Notes: a model not told the origin generated them from the sequence alone. A DNA stretch of 64,000 nucleotides from Massilia putida (GCF_001941825.1 NZ_CP019038.1:682001-746000), one strand, 5' to 3'; shown: positions 45,802-54,526, numbered from the stretch's first letter. Numbers and translations: made by a program.

Positions 45802-46107
45802 GATGGGCTGGCCGTTCTCGCGGATGTTCGACACGACGAGCACCTCCGGCTGCGACGGCAGCTGGAATTGGCGCAGCACGTGGATCTGCAGCGGGCCCCA
45901 GAGGCGGCTGAACGCCACCTGCCGGGCGGGCGTGATGTGCTGTTCGCGGAATACGAGGACGTGGTGCGCGAGATGCGCCCTGTGCAGGTGGGCGAAATCG
46001 CCGGCGGCTAGCGGCAGGGACAGGTCGAGGCCGACGACTTCGGCGCCCAGCGGCGCGTCGAACGGATGGATGTCGAATTGCTGGCGGGTTTGCAGTACTG
46101 CGGACAT
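45802..46107 (-). pseudogene. 5' remnant of a TauD-family dioxygenase
   Basis: From ATG 46107 (AGGG 9 bases upstream) about 100 codons encode a TauD/TfdA-type alpha-ketoglutarate dioxygenase N-terminus: FDIHPFDAPLGAEVVGLDLS, VLVFREQHITPARQVAFSRLWG and VSNIRENGQPI. Homology ends exactly before the next part, where family members carry the iron-binding HxD motif, and the frame runs on to a stop at 45748. About two thirds of the enzyme is lost, so it cannot be active. It is joined to an ABC-permease 3' end, so a taurine or sulfonate ester operon once stood here. Confidence 0.85.
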
Positions 46108-46234
46108 GAGATGCATCCCTGAGTTGGCGATGCCCCAAGCTTAGGGCCGCACGCGGGACGCGGCAACGAAGCTTTTCGAGCTTGCTCATGCGGAAATCCA
46201 TTATGATCGTCGTTCCCCATCACCGGACCACGCC

Positions 46235-46732
46235 ATGCCCGCTATCCGCACTCTGCACCCCGACGACTGGCCCGTCTACCGCGACCTGCGCCTGCGCGCG
46301 CTGGCCGAGGCGCCCTACGCCTTCTGCAGCACCTTTGCCGAGGAATCGCAACGCACGGACGATGCCTGGGCCGCGCGCCTCGCCGCGCCCGCGCTGGGCG
46401 CGTACCAGCAAGGCTGGCCGTTCGCCGCCGAGCTGGACGGCACGCCGGTCGGCCTGTCGTGGGTGAAGATGGAAGGCGCCGGCGCCAGCCTGTATCAGGT
46501 ATGGGTGGCGCCCGAAGCACGCGGCCGGGGTGTCGGCGCAGCGTTGCTCGACGCCGCCATCGCGTGGGCGCGTGCACGACGCGCGCAAGCGCTGCACCTG
46601 GGGGTGACAGCGGGCGACGGCGCGGCCGCGCGGCTGTACCGGCGCGCCGGCTTCGTCGACGTGGGCGCGCCGGAGCCGCGGCCGGGCACCGCGTTGTTCG
46701 AGCAGGCGATGGTGCTGACGCTGCTGGACTAG
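46235..46732 (+). CDS. GNAT family N-acetyltransferase
   Basis: A 165-residue cytoplasmic acetyltransferase. The acetyl-CoA-binding loop is VWVAPEARGRGVGAALLDAA, preceded by the beta-strand SWVKMEGAGASLYQVWV, and the C-terminal ARLYRRAGF is standard. Its substrate is unknown. It diverges from the tauD remnant. Confidence 0.85.
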   Translation: MPAIRTLHPDDWPVYRDLRLRALAEAPYAFCSTFAEESQRTDDAWAARLAAPALGAYQQGWPFAAELDGTPVGLSWVKMEGAGASLYQVWVAPEARGRGVGAALLDAAIAWARARRAQALHLGVTAGDGAAARLYRRAGFVDVGAPEPRPGTALFEQAMVLTLLD

Positions 46733-46783
46733 TCCTTCTGCCGGCGCCCGACCGTCCCTGGCGACAGCTCCCGCAGGCCGTCG

Positions 46784-47167
46784 TCAACCACGGCGGCCTT
46801 CCGGCGCTTCGCGCAGCGCGGGTTCGGCGCTGGCCGTTTCATCCTTCAATTCGCGGCTGAGGAAGTAGTTCAGCGCCGTCCGGATCACGGCGATGGCGGC
46901 CAGCTTGCCGATGCGGTCCCACGTGGGCGCGATCGACGTCGACAGGATGTCCGCCGCCAGCTGCAGTTCCAGCGCGAGGGTCAGGTAGCGGGCGAACGCG
47001 AGCCGGATGGGCACGAAACTCCCGCCGCCGCCGGACGCCACATAGCGCACCAGCGCGACGATCACGATGACGATGCCCGCCGCGATCACGAGCGCACCCA
47101 GCGCTTCCACCAGCAGGCGCAGCCACTCGACCCACGCTCGGACTTGTTGCTCCGTCTGTTCGAACAC
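46784..47167 (-). CDS. DUF1622 membrane protein at the end of the oxidase operon
   Basis: A 127-residue inner-membrane protein with a helix at about 15-42 (LLVEALGALVIAAGIVIVIVALVRYV) and a second hydrophobic segment, matching DUF1622 (FARYLTLALELQLAADILSTSIAPTWDRIGKLAAIAVIRTALNYFL). No function is established. It follows the cytochrome c gene by 12 bp and so is probably the last gene of the caa3-oxidase operon. Confidence 0.8.
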   Translation of the reverse strand: MFEQTEQQVRAWVEWLRLLVEALGALVIAAGIVIVIVALVRYVASGGGGSFVPIRLAFARYLTLALELQLAADILSTSIAPTWDRIGKLAAIAVIRTALNYFLSRELKDETASAEPALREAPEGRRG

Positions 47168-47179
47168 ACTTTTCCTTTC

Positions 47180-47545
47180 TTATTGGCTGTACAGATAGGC
47201 GGCCATGTCGCGCGCCTCGGCCTCGCTCACGCCCAGTTCCGGCATCGCCGTGCCCGGGACGACCTGGCGCGGATGCCGGATCCATTTGATGAGGTTATCC
47301 GTGTCGTGCGGCAGGACGCCGGCGATGTAGCCGCGCGAGCGGATCGCGTCGAGCGGCGGGCCGACCTGGCTGTCCGCATGGGCGATGCCCTTGATCTTGT
47401 GGCAGCTCGCGCAGCCGTAACGGGCCAGAAGCGCGCGGCCGGCGCGCGGGTCGCCGCCCGTGATCGGCTCCGGCGTCGAAGGCGTCTTCGAGCAGGCGGC
47501 CAGCGCCAACGCGCACATCAGCATGATGGACAGGCGACCGGTCAT
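47180..47545 (-). CDS. Small lipoprotein cytochrome c
   Basis: A 121-residue lipoprotein with lipobox LALAAC (Cys18) and one haem site CASCHK (about 45-50); the axial Met is probably in PGTAMPELG. It is a periplasmic, membrane-anchored electron carrier likely to feed or assist the neighbouring oxidase. The start overlaps the ctaG stop by 4 bp (ATGA at 47542-47545). Confidence 0.85.
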   Translation of the reverse strand: MTGRLSIMLMCALALAACSKTPSTPEPITGGDPRAGRALLARYGCASCHKIKGIAHADSQVGPPLDAIRSRGYIAGVLPHDTDNLIKWIRHPRQVVPGTAMPELGVSEAEARDMAAYLYSQ

Positions 47546-48447
47546 GGCCGCAGCTCCGCAACGCGCGTGGCCGGCCCCGGGCGCAGCCAGCGCGCACACA
47601 GGACGAGGCCCGCGACGAGGTAGGCCAGGCCGCCGGGAATCCACATGATCAGGCCGCCCAGCTGCTGGTCCTCCAGCGGCGTCAAGCCGAACAGCTGCGC
47701 GCGGTTGGCGTACAGCGGATACCAGACCGTGCCCGACATCGTGAACAATGCGCCGAGCGCGCCCGTGTGCATCATCGTCGTGAACAGGTAGACGATGGCG
47801 CCGCCGCGGCCGTGCGCCCCGCCCTCGCGCCCCAGCACGGCCCACCAGAACAGCAGCGCGCTGGCGAGGAAGCTCGTGTGCTGCAGCGCGTGCATGGCAT
47901 TGTCCGCCAGCGCCAGCTGGAAGCACGCCGGCACATGCCACATCCACAGCGCGGCGAAATGCAGCAGCCATGCATTCAGCGGCGCCGTCAGCGCGCCCCA
48001 TGCGGCGCGCACGCCCGGCCTGCGCGTGCCGTCCGCGATCGCGAGGCGCGCGTGGCGACCGAACGCCCACAACCACAGTGCGAGCGGGCGGCCCAGCACG
48101 AGCAGCGGCGCCGCGACGATCATCAGCATCTCGTGCTGCACCATGTGCGCGGAAAACGCATAGGCGCCGGCACCGTCCAGCGGCGACGCCAGCGCCAGCA
48201 CGAGCATCGCCCAGCCCGCGCCGAACCAGGCGGCCTGGCGCGCCAGTGGCCGGCGGGCTCCCCGGGCGCGCGGCCACAGGCGCGCCAGGCCCGCCGCGTA
48301 CAAGATCAGGGACGACGCCAGCAGCGCCAGCACCCACCATTCGGCGCCCCAGCCGAGGATTGGTCCGGCCGCCAGCTCGGCCTCCACGTCGTGCGCGCGG
48401 GCCGCCGCGGGCACCAGCATCGGTGCGATGAGGATCAGTTTGCGCAT
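47542..48447 (-). CDS. ctaG: Copper-insertion factor CtaG (caa3 type)
   Basis: A 301-residue membrane protein with about seven helices and conserved His/Met-rich sites (FSAHMVQHEMLM, LWMWHVP, TTMMHTGALGALFTMS), typical of the CtaG family that helps assemble the copper centre of caa3-type oxidases. It lies downstream of coxB-coxA-coxC in the same operon. I start at ATG 48447; a longer start at 48474 would overlap the upstream gene more. It probably replaces Cox11, of which there is no copy nearby. Confidence 0.86.
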   Translation of the reverse strand: MRKLILIAPMLVPAAARAHDVEAELAAGPILGWGAEWWVLALLASSLILYAAGLARLWPRARGARRPLARQAAWFGAGWAMLVLALASPLDGAGAYAFSAHMVQHEMLMIVAAPLLVLGRPLALWLWAFGRHARLAIADGTRRPGVRAAWGALTAPLNAWLLHFAALWMWHVPACFQLALADNAMHALQHTSFLASALLFWWAVLGREGGAHGRGGAIVYLFTTMMHTGALGALFTMSGTVWYPLYANRAQLFGLTPLEDQQLGGLIMWIPGGLAYLVAGLVLCARWLRPGPATRVAELRP

Positions 48448-48770
48448 GGCGACAGCACCCATTGCGGAAACCATTGCGCCAGCACGGCGAGGCAGGACAG
48501 CGCGCCGACCATGCTTGCCACGAGTGCGACGAACGGCGGCCGGTCCGGCACGTGGTCGCGCGCGGCCTCACGGCCCATGCTGCGGCCGGCCTTCCAGTTG
48601 CGCCACGCGGCCCAGCTCATCCAGGCGCACACGATCAGCACGACGGCCGACACGACGTTCGGCGCCGCCATCGACTGGCGCGAGCACGCGGGCGTCACGA
48701 GCGCATACGTGATGGACAGATTGGTCAGCGCCAGCGTGGGCGCGAGCAGCAAAGCCGGCCAGTTTCCCAT
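48435..48770 (-). CDS. Small membrane protein of the oxidase operon
   Basis: A 111-residue protein with about three hydrophobic segments (LLLAPTLALTNLSITYALV, VVSAVVLIVCAWMSW, FVALVASMVGALSCLAVLA). It lies between coxC and ctaG, overlapping ctaG by 13 bp. It could be an oxidase subunit IV-like or assembly protein, but I recognise no family. Confidence 0.65.
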   Translation of the reverse strand: MGNWPALLLAPTLALTNLSITYALVTPACSRQSMAAPNVVSAVVLIVCAWMSWAAWRNWKAGRSMGREAARDHVPDRPPFVALVASMVGALSCLAVLAQWFPQWVLSPCAN

Positions 48771-48781
48771 GGATTCTCCCG

Positions 48782-49357
48782 CTAGACGCGCGCTCCCCAA
48801 TAAATGACGGCATAGATCGGGAGCCAGCTGAGCACGACGAAATACCAGTAGCCCGCGTTTTCGCTGACGTCCACGAAGCGCTTGCCTTCCAGCGGCCCCG
48901 TGAACATCAGCGCCGTCAGCACGAGCGAATCGTAGGCGTCCGTGATGAGGTGCGTCGTGTGCAGGCCGAGCAGCATCCAGACGACGGAGCCGTAGGCGTC
49001 GCTGTCCCAGCGCGTGTTCAGCGCGCCGAACTCGAATGCGCGCACGGCCAGGAAAGCCACCGAGAACAGCATGCACACCGTCATCCACAGACGCACGCCG
49101 TGGATGTCCAGCCGTTCGGCCGCCTGCTTGGCCTTCTGGTTCGGCCACAGGCTGGCCAGCAGGATGACCGTGTTCAGACTGCCCCACAGGAGGTCGGGCG
49201 GGAAGCGGCTCATCGGCCACACGTTCGCGTGGCTGCGCAGGTAGAAATAGGTCATCACCGTCAGCGCGAACACCGTGCTCTCGACAGCGACGAGGCCCAT
49301 CGTGCCCCACCACATGGGGCTGCGCGTGCCGAACGCGAACGTGGGCATGCCGGACAC
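48782..49357 (-). CDS. ctaE: Cytochrome c oxidase subunit III, short form; 5' end uncertain
   Basis: A 191-residue COX3-family subunit with five helices (RSPMWWGTMGLVAVESTVFALTVMTYFYLRS, LHTTHLITDAYDSL, NAGYWYFVVLSWLPIYAVIY). It has the short two-helix-less form common in caa3 operons. In this frame the first possible start is GTG 49357, with no ribosome site. A GTG at 49418 overlaps the coxA stop (GTGA) and has GGAGG 7 bases upstream, but is one base out of frame. Either the gene carries a 1-bp insertion near 49360-49390, or translation begins inside. Confidence 0.8.
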   Translation of the reverse strand: MSGMPTFAFGTRSPMWWGTMGLVAVESTVFALTVMTYFYLRSHANVWPMSRFPPDLLWGSLNTVILLASLWPNQKAKQAAERLDIHGVRLWMTVCMLFSVAFLAVRAFEFGALNTRWDSDAYGSVVWMLLGLHTTHLITDAYDSLVLTALMFTGPLEGKRFVDVSENAGYWYFVVLSWLPIYAVIYWGARV

Positions 49358-49414
49358 GTCGAGCGCCGCGCCGCACGGCTTCCTTGCCCGACGCGCGGTT
49401 TTCGCGCGTGGCGC

Positions 49415-51355
49415 TCACGGCCGGACCTCCGAACGGACACGCTCCCGAACGATGGCGCGCCTGGGCCAGAACCACAGCGTGGCCGTCACGGCGACGGGCG
49501 CGGCGGCCCACACGACGGCCCACGGCGTGAAGATGGAGCCGATGAACAGGACCGTCGTCGCCAGCGCCGACAGGAACGGCCAGATCGACGGCGACGGCAT
49601 CGACAGGCGGTGGTCCGGCTCCGCATCGGCCACGGTCGTGACCAGGACTTCGCGCCAGTCGTTCGACATGCCCTCCACGTGCGTGGGCTCGAGCTGCGGT
49701 TGCCACAGCGGATAGCGGCCGTGCACGACCGGGATCACCTCGAAATTGCCCATCGGCGGCGGCGACGCGACGCTCCATTCCAACGTACCGGCGCCCCACG
49801 GATCGGGCCCCGCGACTCTGCCTGCGCGCAGGCTGCGCGCCACGTTCACGAGGAACAGCAGCACGCTCAGCCCGATCATCGCCGCGCCGATGCTCGCCAC
49901 CAGGTTCATGTCGCCCCATCCCATCTCGGCCGGATACGTGTAGACGCGGCGCGGCATGCCCCACAACCCGAGCAGGTGCATCGGGAAGAACGTGACGTTG
50001 AAGCCGATGAAGAACAGCCAGAAATTCCAGCGGCCCAGGCGCTCGCCCAGCATGCGTCCCGTGAATTTGGGGAACCAGAAATAGAACGCCCCGAACAGGG
50101 GAAACACGGCGCCGCCCATCAGCACATAGTGCAGGTGCGCGACGACGAAGAAGCTGTCGTGCAGCTGCGTGTCGAGCGACACCGACGCCAGCATCAGGCC
50201 CGTCAGCCCGCCCATCACGAGGATGAAGAAGAACGCCAGCACGAACAGCAGCGGCGTCTTGAAGTGGATGCGGCCGCTGCCCAGGGTCGCGATCCAGCAG
50301 AAGATCTGCACGGCGGTGGGCACGGCGATGATCAGGCTCGCGGCCGTGAAAAACGTCTTGCCCAGGTCCGGCAGGTTGGTCGCGAACATATGGTGCACCC
50401 AGAGGCCGAACGCAAGGAACGCCGTGGTCACGAGCGCGAGGATCATCGCGGGATAGCCGACGACGGGCCGGCGCGCGAACGCGGCGACGATGCTGGAGAT
50501 GAAGCCCAGCGGCGGGATGAAGATCAGGTAGACCTCGGGGTGGCCGAAGAACCAGAACAGGTGTTGCCACAGCAAAGCGTCGCCGCCTTTGTCCGGGTTG
50601 TAGAACTGCGTATCGACGAGGCGGTCCGTGATCAGCGCGGTACTGGCCAGCATGACGGCGGGCAGCGCGAACAGCACCATGAACGACGTCACGAGCATGG
50701 CCCACACGTACAGCCGCATGCGGTTCAGGCTCATGCCGGGCGCGCGCAGCTTCAGGATCGTCGTGATGATGACGATCGCCTCCATCAGGCCGGACAGCTC
50801 CGTGAACGTGATCATCTGTGCCCAGAAGTCCACGCGCTTGCCGGGCGAGTACTGGGGGCCGGACAGCGGCACGTAGGCGAACCAGCCGGCATCCGGCCCG
50901 GCGTTCACGAAGAACGCGGCGTACAGCATGATGCCGCCCATCGTGAAGATCCAGTACGCGTACGCGTTCAGCCGTGGGAACGCGAGGGTGCGCGCGCCGA
51001 CCATCAGGGGGATCAGGTACGCGGCGACGGCCTGCATGATGGGCACGGCGAACAGGAACATCATCGTCGAGCCGTGCATCGTGAAGATCTGGTTGTACAT
51101 GTCCGGCCCGATGATGCCGGCGTTCGGCTGCGCCAGCTGCAGGCGGATCAGCAGGGCCAGCACGCCGCCGGCCAGGAAGAACAGCATCGTCGTGACGATG
51201 AAGCGGATGCTGATCGTCTTGTGGTTGATCGCGGCGAACCAGCCGTAGACGCCCGGCGGGTCGCGCCACGTGCGCTCGAGCGCCGTGGCGGCGGCCGGCT
51301 CGGCGCGCGGCGTCAGGCGCTCCGTCGTGTCGTGACGTGGGTCGGATACTGTCAT
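49415..51355 (-). CDS. ctaD: Cytochrome c oxidase subunit I with altered proton channels
   Basis: A 646-residue haem-copper oxidase subunit I, twelve core helices plus two extra at the C-terminus (about 595-635). Haem and copper ligands are present: His94, His272 and Tyr276 in HPEVY, His321 and His322, His407 and His409. The D-channel glutamate Glu274 is kept, but the D-channel entrance Asp is Thr123 (GARTLAFPRLN), the nearby Asn is replaced (AVAAYLIPL), and the K-channel Lys is Gln350 (PTAVQIFCW). It is second in the operon, overlapping coxB by 4 bp. Proton pumping may therefore differ from canonical A1 oxidases (inference). Confidence 0.9.
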   Translation of the reverse strand: MTVSDPRHDTTERLTPRAEPAAATALERTWRDPPGVYGWFAAINHKTISIRFIVTTMLFFLAGGVLALLIRLQLAQPNAGIIGPDMYNQIFTMHGSTMMFLFAVPIMQAVAAYLIPLMVGARTLAFPRLNAYAYWIFTMGGIMLYAAFFVNAGPDAGWFAYVPLSGPQYSPGKRVDFWAQMITFTELSGLMEAIVIITTILKLRAPGMSLNRMRLYVWAMLVTSFMVLFALPAVMLASTALITDRLVDTQFYNPDKGGDALLWQHLFWFFGHPEVYLIFIPPLGFISSIVAAFARRPVVGYPAMILALVTTAFLAFGLWVHHMFATNLPDLGKTFFTAASLIIAVPTAVQIFCWIATLGSGRIHFKTPLLFVLAFFFILVMGGLTGLMLASVSLDTQLHDSFFVVAHLHYVLMGGAVFPLFGAFYFWFPKFTGRMLGERLGRWNFWLFFIGFNVTFFPMHLLGLWGMPRRVYTYPAEMGWGDMNLVASIGAAMIGLSVLLFLVNVARSLRAGRVAGPDPWGAGTLEWSVASPPPMGNFEVIPVVHGRYPLWQPQLEPTHVEGMSNDWREVLVTTVADAEPDHRLSMPSPSIWPFLSALATTVLFIGSIFTPWAVVWAAAPVAVTATLWFWPRRAIVRERVRSEVRP

Positions 51356-52341
51356 CGCAGGGTCTCCAGGTAGGTCAGCAGCGCCTGCAGGTCGTCGGGG
51401 GGCAAGGTGTTGGCCGGCATGTTCACCCCGGGCTTGAGCGCCTGCGGATCGGCGATCCAGCCCGCGAGGTGGCCACGGTTGTTGGGGAAGATGCCGGCGG
51501 CGATCGTCCGGCGCGACGCCAGGTGCGTGAGGTCCGGCCCCATGCGCCCCTGCGCGGGCGTGCCGGCCACCGCGTGGCACTTCGCGCAGCTCGCGCCGAG
51601 GAACACGTCGCGGCCGCGGCGCGCGGCGGCGTCCGCGGGATCGCGCGCGTTCCCCCGTTGGTTCGCGGCCCAGGCCTCGTAGTCGGAGGTCGGCACGGCA
51701 TGCACGAGCAGCGCCATCAGCGCGTGTTCCAGGCCGCAGAATTCGGCGCACTGGCCGCGGTAGGTGCCGGCGCGGTCCGCGCGCAGTTGCAGGGTCGCCG
51801 TGCGGCCCGGGATCAGGTCCTTCTTGCCCCCCAGATTCGGCACCCACAGCGAGTGGATCACGTCATCGGCGCGCAAGGTGACGATGACGGGCCGGCCGAC
51901 GGGAATCGTCAGCTCGTTCGCCGTCGTGAATTCGCGCGACGCGTCGGCGTCGAGATAGCGCGCCTCCCACCACCACTGGTGCCCGACCAGTTCGATGTTG
52001 ACGGCGTCCCGCAGCGGCAGGCGGGCCAGCGCGCGGCTCGTGAACACGTCGCCGGCGAGCAGCACGAGCAGACCGGCAACGGAGGTCCCCGTCGCCCAGC
52101 CGATGCGGCACCAGATCCGGTGCTCAGGGCCATCCAGCGACGATGTGTCGGGCCGCGTCGCGGCATCGGCCCGCGGGGCGCACCAGACGGCGATGATCGT
52201 CGCGACAACGATAGCCACGAACACGAACGTGCACAGGGCCAGCGTGCCGTTCCACAGGTCGCCGATGTGCCCGGCCTGGGCGCCGGCGGCGCGCAGGGCA
52301 TCCTGCATGCTGGTGACGCCCGGCACCCGCGCGTGTTCCAT
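51352..52341 (-). CDS. ctaC: Cytochrome c oxidase subunit II with fused cytochrome c
   Basis: A 329-residue subunit II. Two N-terminal helices (about 35-55 and 85-105) anchor the periplasmic CuA domain, with ligands His in VIHSLW and Cys, Cys, His, Met in CAEFCGLEHALM. The C-terminal part (about 240-325) is a cytochrome c domain with CAKCHA and a late Met (PGVNMPANTLP). The fusion defines a caa3-type oxidase. It is the first gene of the operon; the 114-bp gap upstream (52342-52455) should hold the promoter. Confidence 0.9.
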   Translation of the reverse strand: MEHARVPGVTSMQDALRAAGAQAGHIGDLWNGTLALCTFVFVAIVVATIIAVWCAPRADAATRPDTSSLDGPEHRIWCRIGWATGTSVAGLLVLLAGDVFTSRALARLPLRDAVNIELVGHQWWWEARYLDADASREFTTANELTIPVGRPVIVTLRADDVIHSLWVPNLGGKKDLIPGRTATLQLRADRAGTYRGQCAEFCGLEHALMALLVHAVPTSDYEAWAANQRGNARDPADAAARRGRDVFLGASCAKCHAVAGTPAQGRMGPDLTHLASRRTIAAGIFPNNRGHLAGWIADPQALKPGVNMPANTLPPDDLQALLTYLETLR

Positions 52342-52455
52342 GTCCCCCCTCGCAAAACCAGTCGACGGCCTGAAGTGCCAGAATTGAAACTATATGGTAG
52401 GTATAGCTCATTTTCGGCCATGCCGACGCACGACAGGGGGACCGCCGCTAGCGCA

Positions 52456-53370
52456 TCAGCGGCACAGCGCGTCCAGATTCCCGACCGGTTCGACCTCCGG
52501 GAGCCCGGACAGGTCGATGCCCGCGTCCTGTGCGCGGCGCTCCATCAGCGCGCCGTTGCCCGCGCGCGGGCCGGGCATGCGGTACGCCGCGTCCGACTGC
52601 GCGCGGTCCAGCGTCACGTAATGCGCGCCCGCCGCATCCATGCGCTTCATCACCTCTGGCAAGGTCACGGTGCTCCACCCGCCCATGTGCGTGAGCAGCA
52701 CCTGCGGAATCATGCGGCCGTACACGCGCTGCGACATGGCCTTCGTGCGCGCCAGCTGCTGGTCGACGCGGCGGTAGTAGCTCGCCTTCATGCCGTCGAT
52801 CGCGGCCTGGTCCCCTTTCGCGACGCAGCGCGCATACGTGTCCGTGTACGCCCAGTCGTCGAAGCCGAGGCTGACGTCGGCGATGCGGTAGCCGCGCTTC
52901 GTCAGCCAGTCCAATGCGCCGTCGTGGCGCGCGCCGACGCCGCCCGCGTCGAGGAAGGGGTAGCGCAGCACGTGCCAGTCATGGCCGGCCATATGCTTTT
53001 CCAGCGCGGGCTCGTTCGCGCGCACATCCGCTTCCCAGGCCTCCAGCGACGGCGCCTGCGACAGCCCCATGTGGGTGTAGGCATGGTTGCCGAGCGGGTA
53101 GCCGGCGCGGCGCCAGACGTCCAGCGCCGCCTCGCTGTCCGCTTCCTTGCCGAGGGCCGCGGCATTGACGAAGCCCCATGCTTCCGGCACGCCGTGTGTC
53201 TTCAGCGTGTCGACGTGCGCCTGGGCGATGCCGACCCGGGTCATGCCGGCCGGCAGTGCGCCATGGGACGGCAGGTCGTCGGCCGTGAAGGCGACGTCGA
53301 AACGATCGCCAGCGAAGGCGCCGGATGCGCCGGCGAACAGCAGAGCGCACAACAAGATACGTGGTTTCAA
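52456..53370 (-). CDS. Exported polysaccharide deacetylase
   Basis: A 304-residue NodB-fold deacetylase with a signal peptide (CALLFAGASGAFAG). Metal and catalytic blocks are FTADDLPSHG (motif 1 Asp pair) and GNHAYTHMG (His-x4-His), with RYPFLDAGG as a motif-3 Arg region. I start at TTG 53370, which has GAGG 5 bases upstream; the frame continues upstream, but only over the divergent hydrolase promoter. It acts on an acetylated saccharide in the periplasm; substrate unknown. It diverges from the hydrolase at 53504. Confidence 0.78.
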   Translation of the reverse strand: MKPRILLCALLFAGASGAFAGDRFDVAFTADDLPSHGALPAGMTRVGIAQAHVDTLKTHGVPEAWGFVNAAALGKEADSEAALDVWRRAGYPLGNHAYTHMGLSQAPSLEAWEADVRANEPALEKHMAGHDWHVLRYPFLDAGGVGARHDGALDWLTKRGYRIADVSLGFDDWAYTDTYARCVAKGDQAAIDGMKASYYRRVDQQLARTKAMSQRVYGRMIPQVLLTHMGGWSTVTLPEVMKRMDAAGAHYVTLDRAQSDAAYRMPGPRAGNGALMERRAQDAGIDLSGLPEVEPVGNLDALCR

Positions 53371-53503
53371 GGAGTCCTCTCGGTGGCGATCCCGCCAATT
53401 AGTTCGACGGATGCAATTATTGACCGGATCGCGGGCCGAGGCAATGGGCGCGGAACGTTTTATGATGGCGGCGTTCGACGACCACGCCATGAAAGGAACC
53501 CGC

Positions 53504-54421
53504 ATGCAGATACGCTTCGATGCCGCCCTCCTCGCCGCCGTCCTTGCCGCCCCGGCCTTCGCCGCGGCGCCGCCCACGCCACCGATACCACGCGCCGTCG
53601 TCGCCGATCCGCCGCGCTATGCCGCCCACCCGGCGCGCAACCGCCAGGTGCTGATCCTCTCGCACGGCGAAGGCATGAATGCACTGTTCATGCTGGCCGC
53701 GGGCGCCGGGCCGAAGCCGACGATGCTGCTGCTGCACGGCCTGCCCGGCAACGAACAGAACCTCGACCTCGCCCAGGCCGCGCGCCGCGCCGGCTGGAAC
53801 GTCCTGACCCTGCACTACCGCGGCAGTTGGGGATCGCCCGGCCGCTTCACCCTCGCCGGCGCCGGCGAGGACGTCGACGCCGCGATGGCTTTCCTGCGCC
53901 AGCCCGGCACGGTCGCGCAGTACGGCATCGATACGCGCCGCGTCGTCATCGCGGGCCACAGCATGGGCGCCTTCTTCGCCGCGCGCTACGCGGCCGCGCA
54001 CGACGACGTCGCGGGCGTCGTGCTGATCGATCCGTGGAACGTGGGCGCGTCCGGCAAGCAGGTGGCGGCGCACCCGGAAACGCGCCAGGACGCCATCGCG
54101 GCCATGGGGGACGATTTCGGCAACAGCCTGGCCGGCACCGATGCCGCCCGCCTGATGACGGAAGTGGAACGCCATGCGAACGACTGGGAGCTGGCCGACG
54201 CGGTGCCCGCGCTGGCACGCAAGCCCGTACTGATCGTCGCCGCGGAATACGGCAACGCGGCCCAGGTGGCGCCGCTCACGGCCGCGCTCAAGGCGCAGCG
54301 TGGCGCCCGGGTGCGGGCCGTCACGCTGCCCAGCGATCACGCGTTCGCCGACCGGCGCATCGGCCTGGCCGGCGTCGCCGTCGACTGGCTCGACCGACTG
54401 CGCGCGGCATCGCCGAAATGA
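53504..54421 (+). CDS. Exported alpha/beta hydrolase
   Basis: A 305-residue hydrolase with a signal peptide (about 1-22). The core has LLLHGLPGNEQN (oxyanion region), the nucleophile elbow GHSMGA, and the catalytic His in SDHAFADR. I choose ATG 53504 (AAGGA 7 bases upstream) over earlier in-frame ATGs. It resembles dipeptidyl-peptidase-like or acetyl-esterase hydrolases; the location beside the hemicellulose genes is compatible with an esterase role, but that is speculative. Confidence 0.75.
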   Translation: MQIRFDAALLAAVLAAPAFAAAPPTPPIPRAVVADPPRYAAHPARNRQVLILSHGEGMNALFMLAAGAGPKPTMLLLHGLPGNEQNLDLAQAARRAGWNVLTLHYRGSWGSPGRFTLAGAGEDVDAAMAFLRQPGTVAQYGIDTRRVVIAGHSMGAFFAARYAAAHDDVAGVVLIDPWNVGASGKQVAAHPETRQDAIAAMGDDFGNSLAGTDAARLMTEVERHANDWELADAVPALARKPVLIVAAEYGNAAQVAPLTAALKAQRGARVRAVTLPSDHAFADRRIGLAGVAVDWLDRLRAASPK

Positions 54422-54488
54422 ACGGCGCCCGTATTGACGGGCGTTCTTCGACGCAGCGATTGACGCCGCGTGCGCCGGCGCGGTACTA

Positions 54489-54502
54489 TGAAATCGATTA
54501 CA
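54489..54502. promoter_or_regulatory. LacI-family operator upstream of the GH9 gene
   Basis: TGAAATCGATTACA fits the LacI-family pattern TGNAANCGNTTNCA with the central CG, 24 bases before the GH9 ATG. A sugar-responsive repressor is expected elsewhere in the genome. Confidence 0.55.
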
Positions 54503-54526
54503 ACACATACCACCACTGGAGACCTC

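Noticed and set aside
45260..46201. A single 313-codon ORF spanning the permease region and the sequence upstream
   Set aside because: Its first about 135 codons are TauD sequence in the wrong frame; two separate remnants explain it better.
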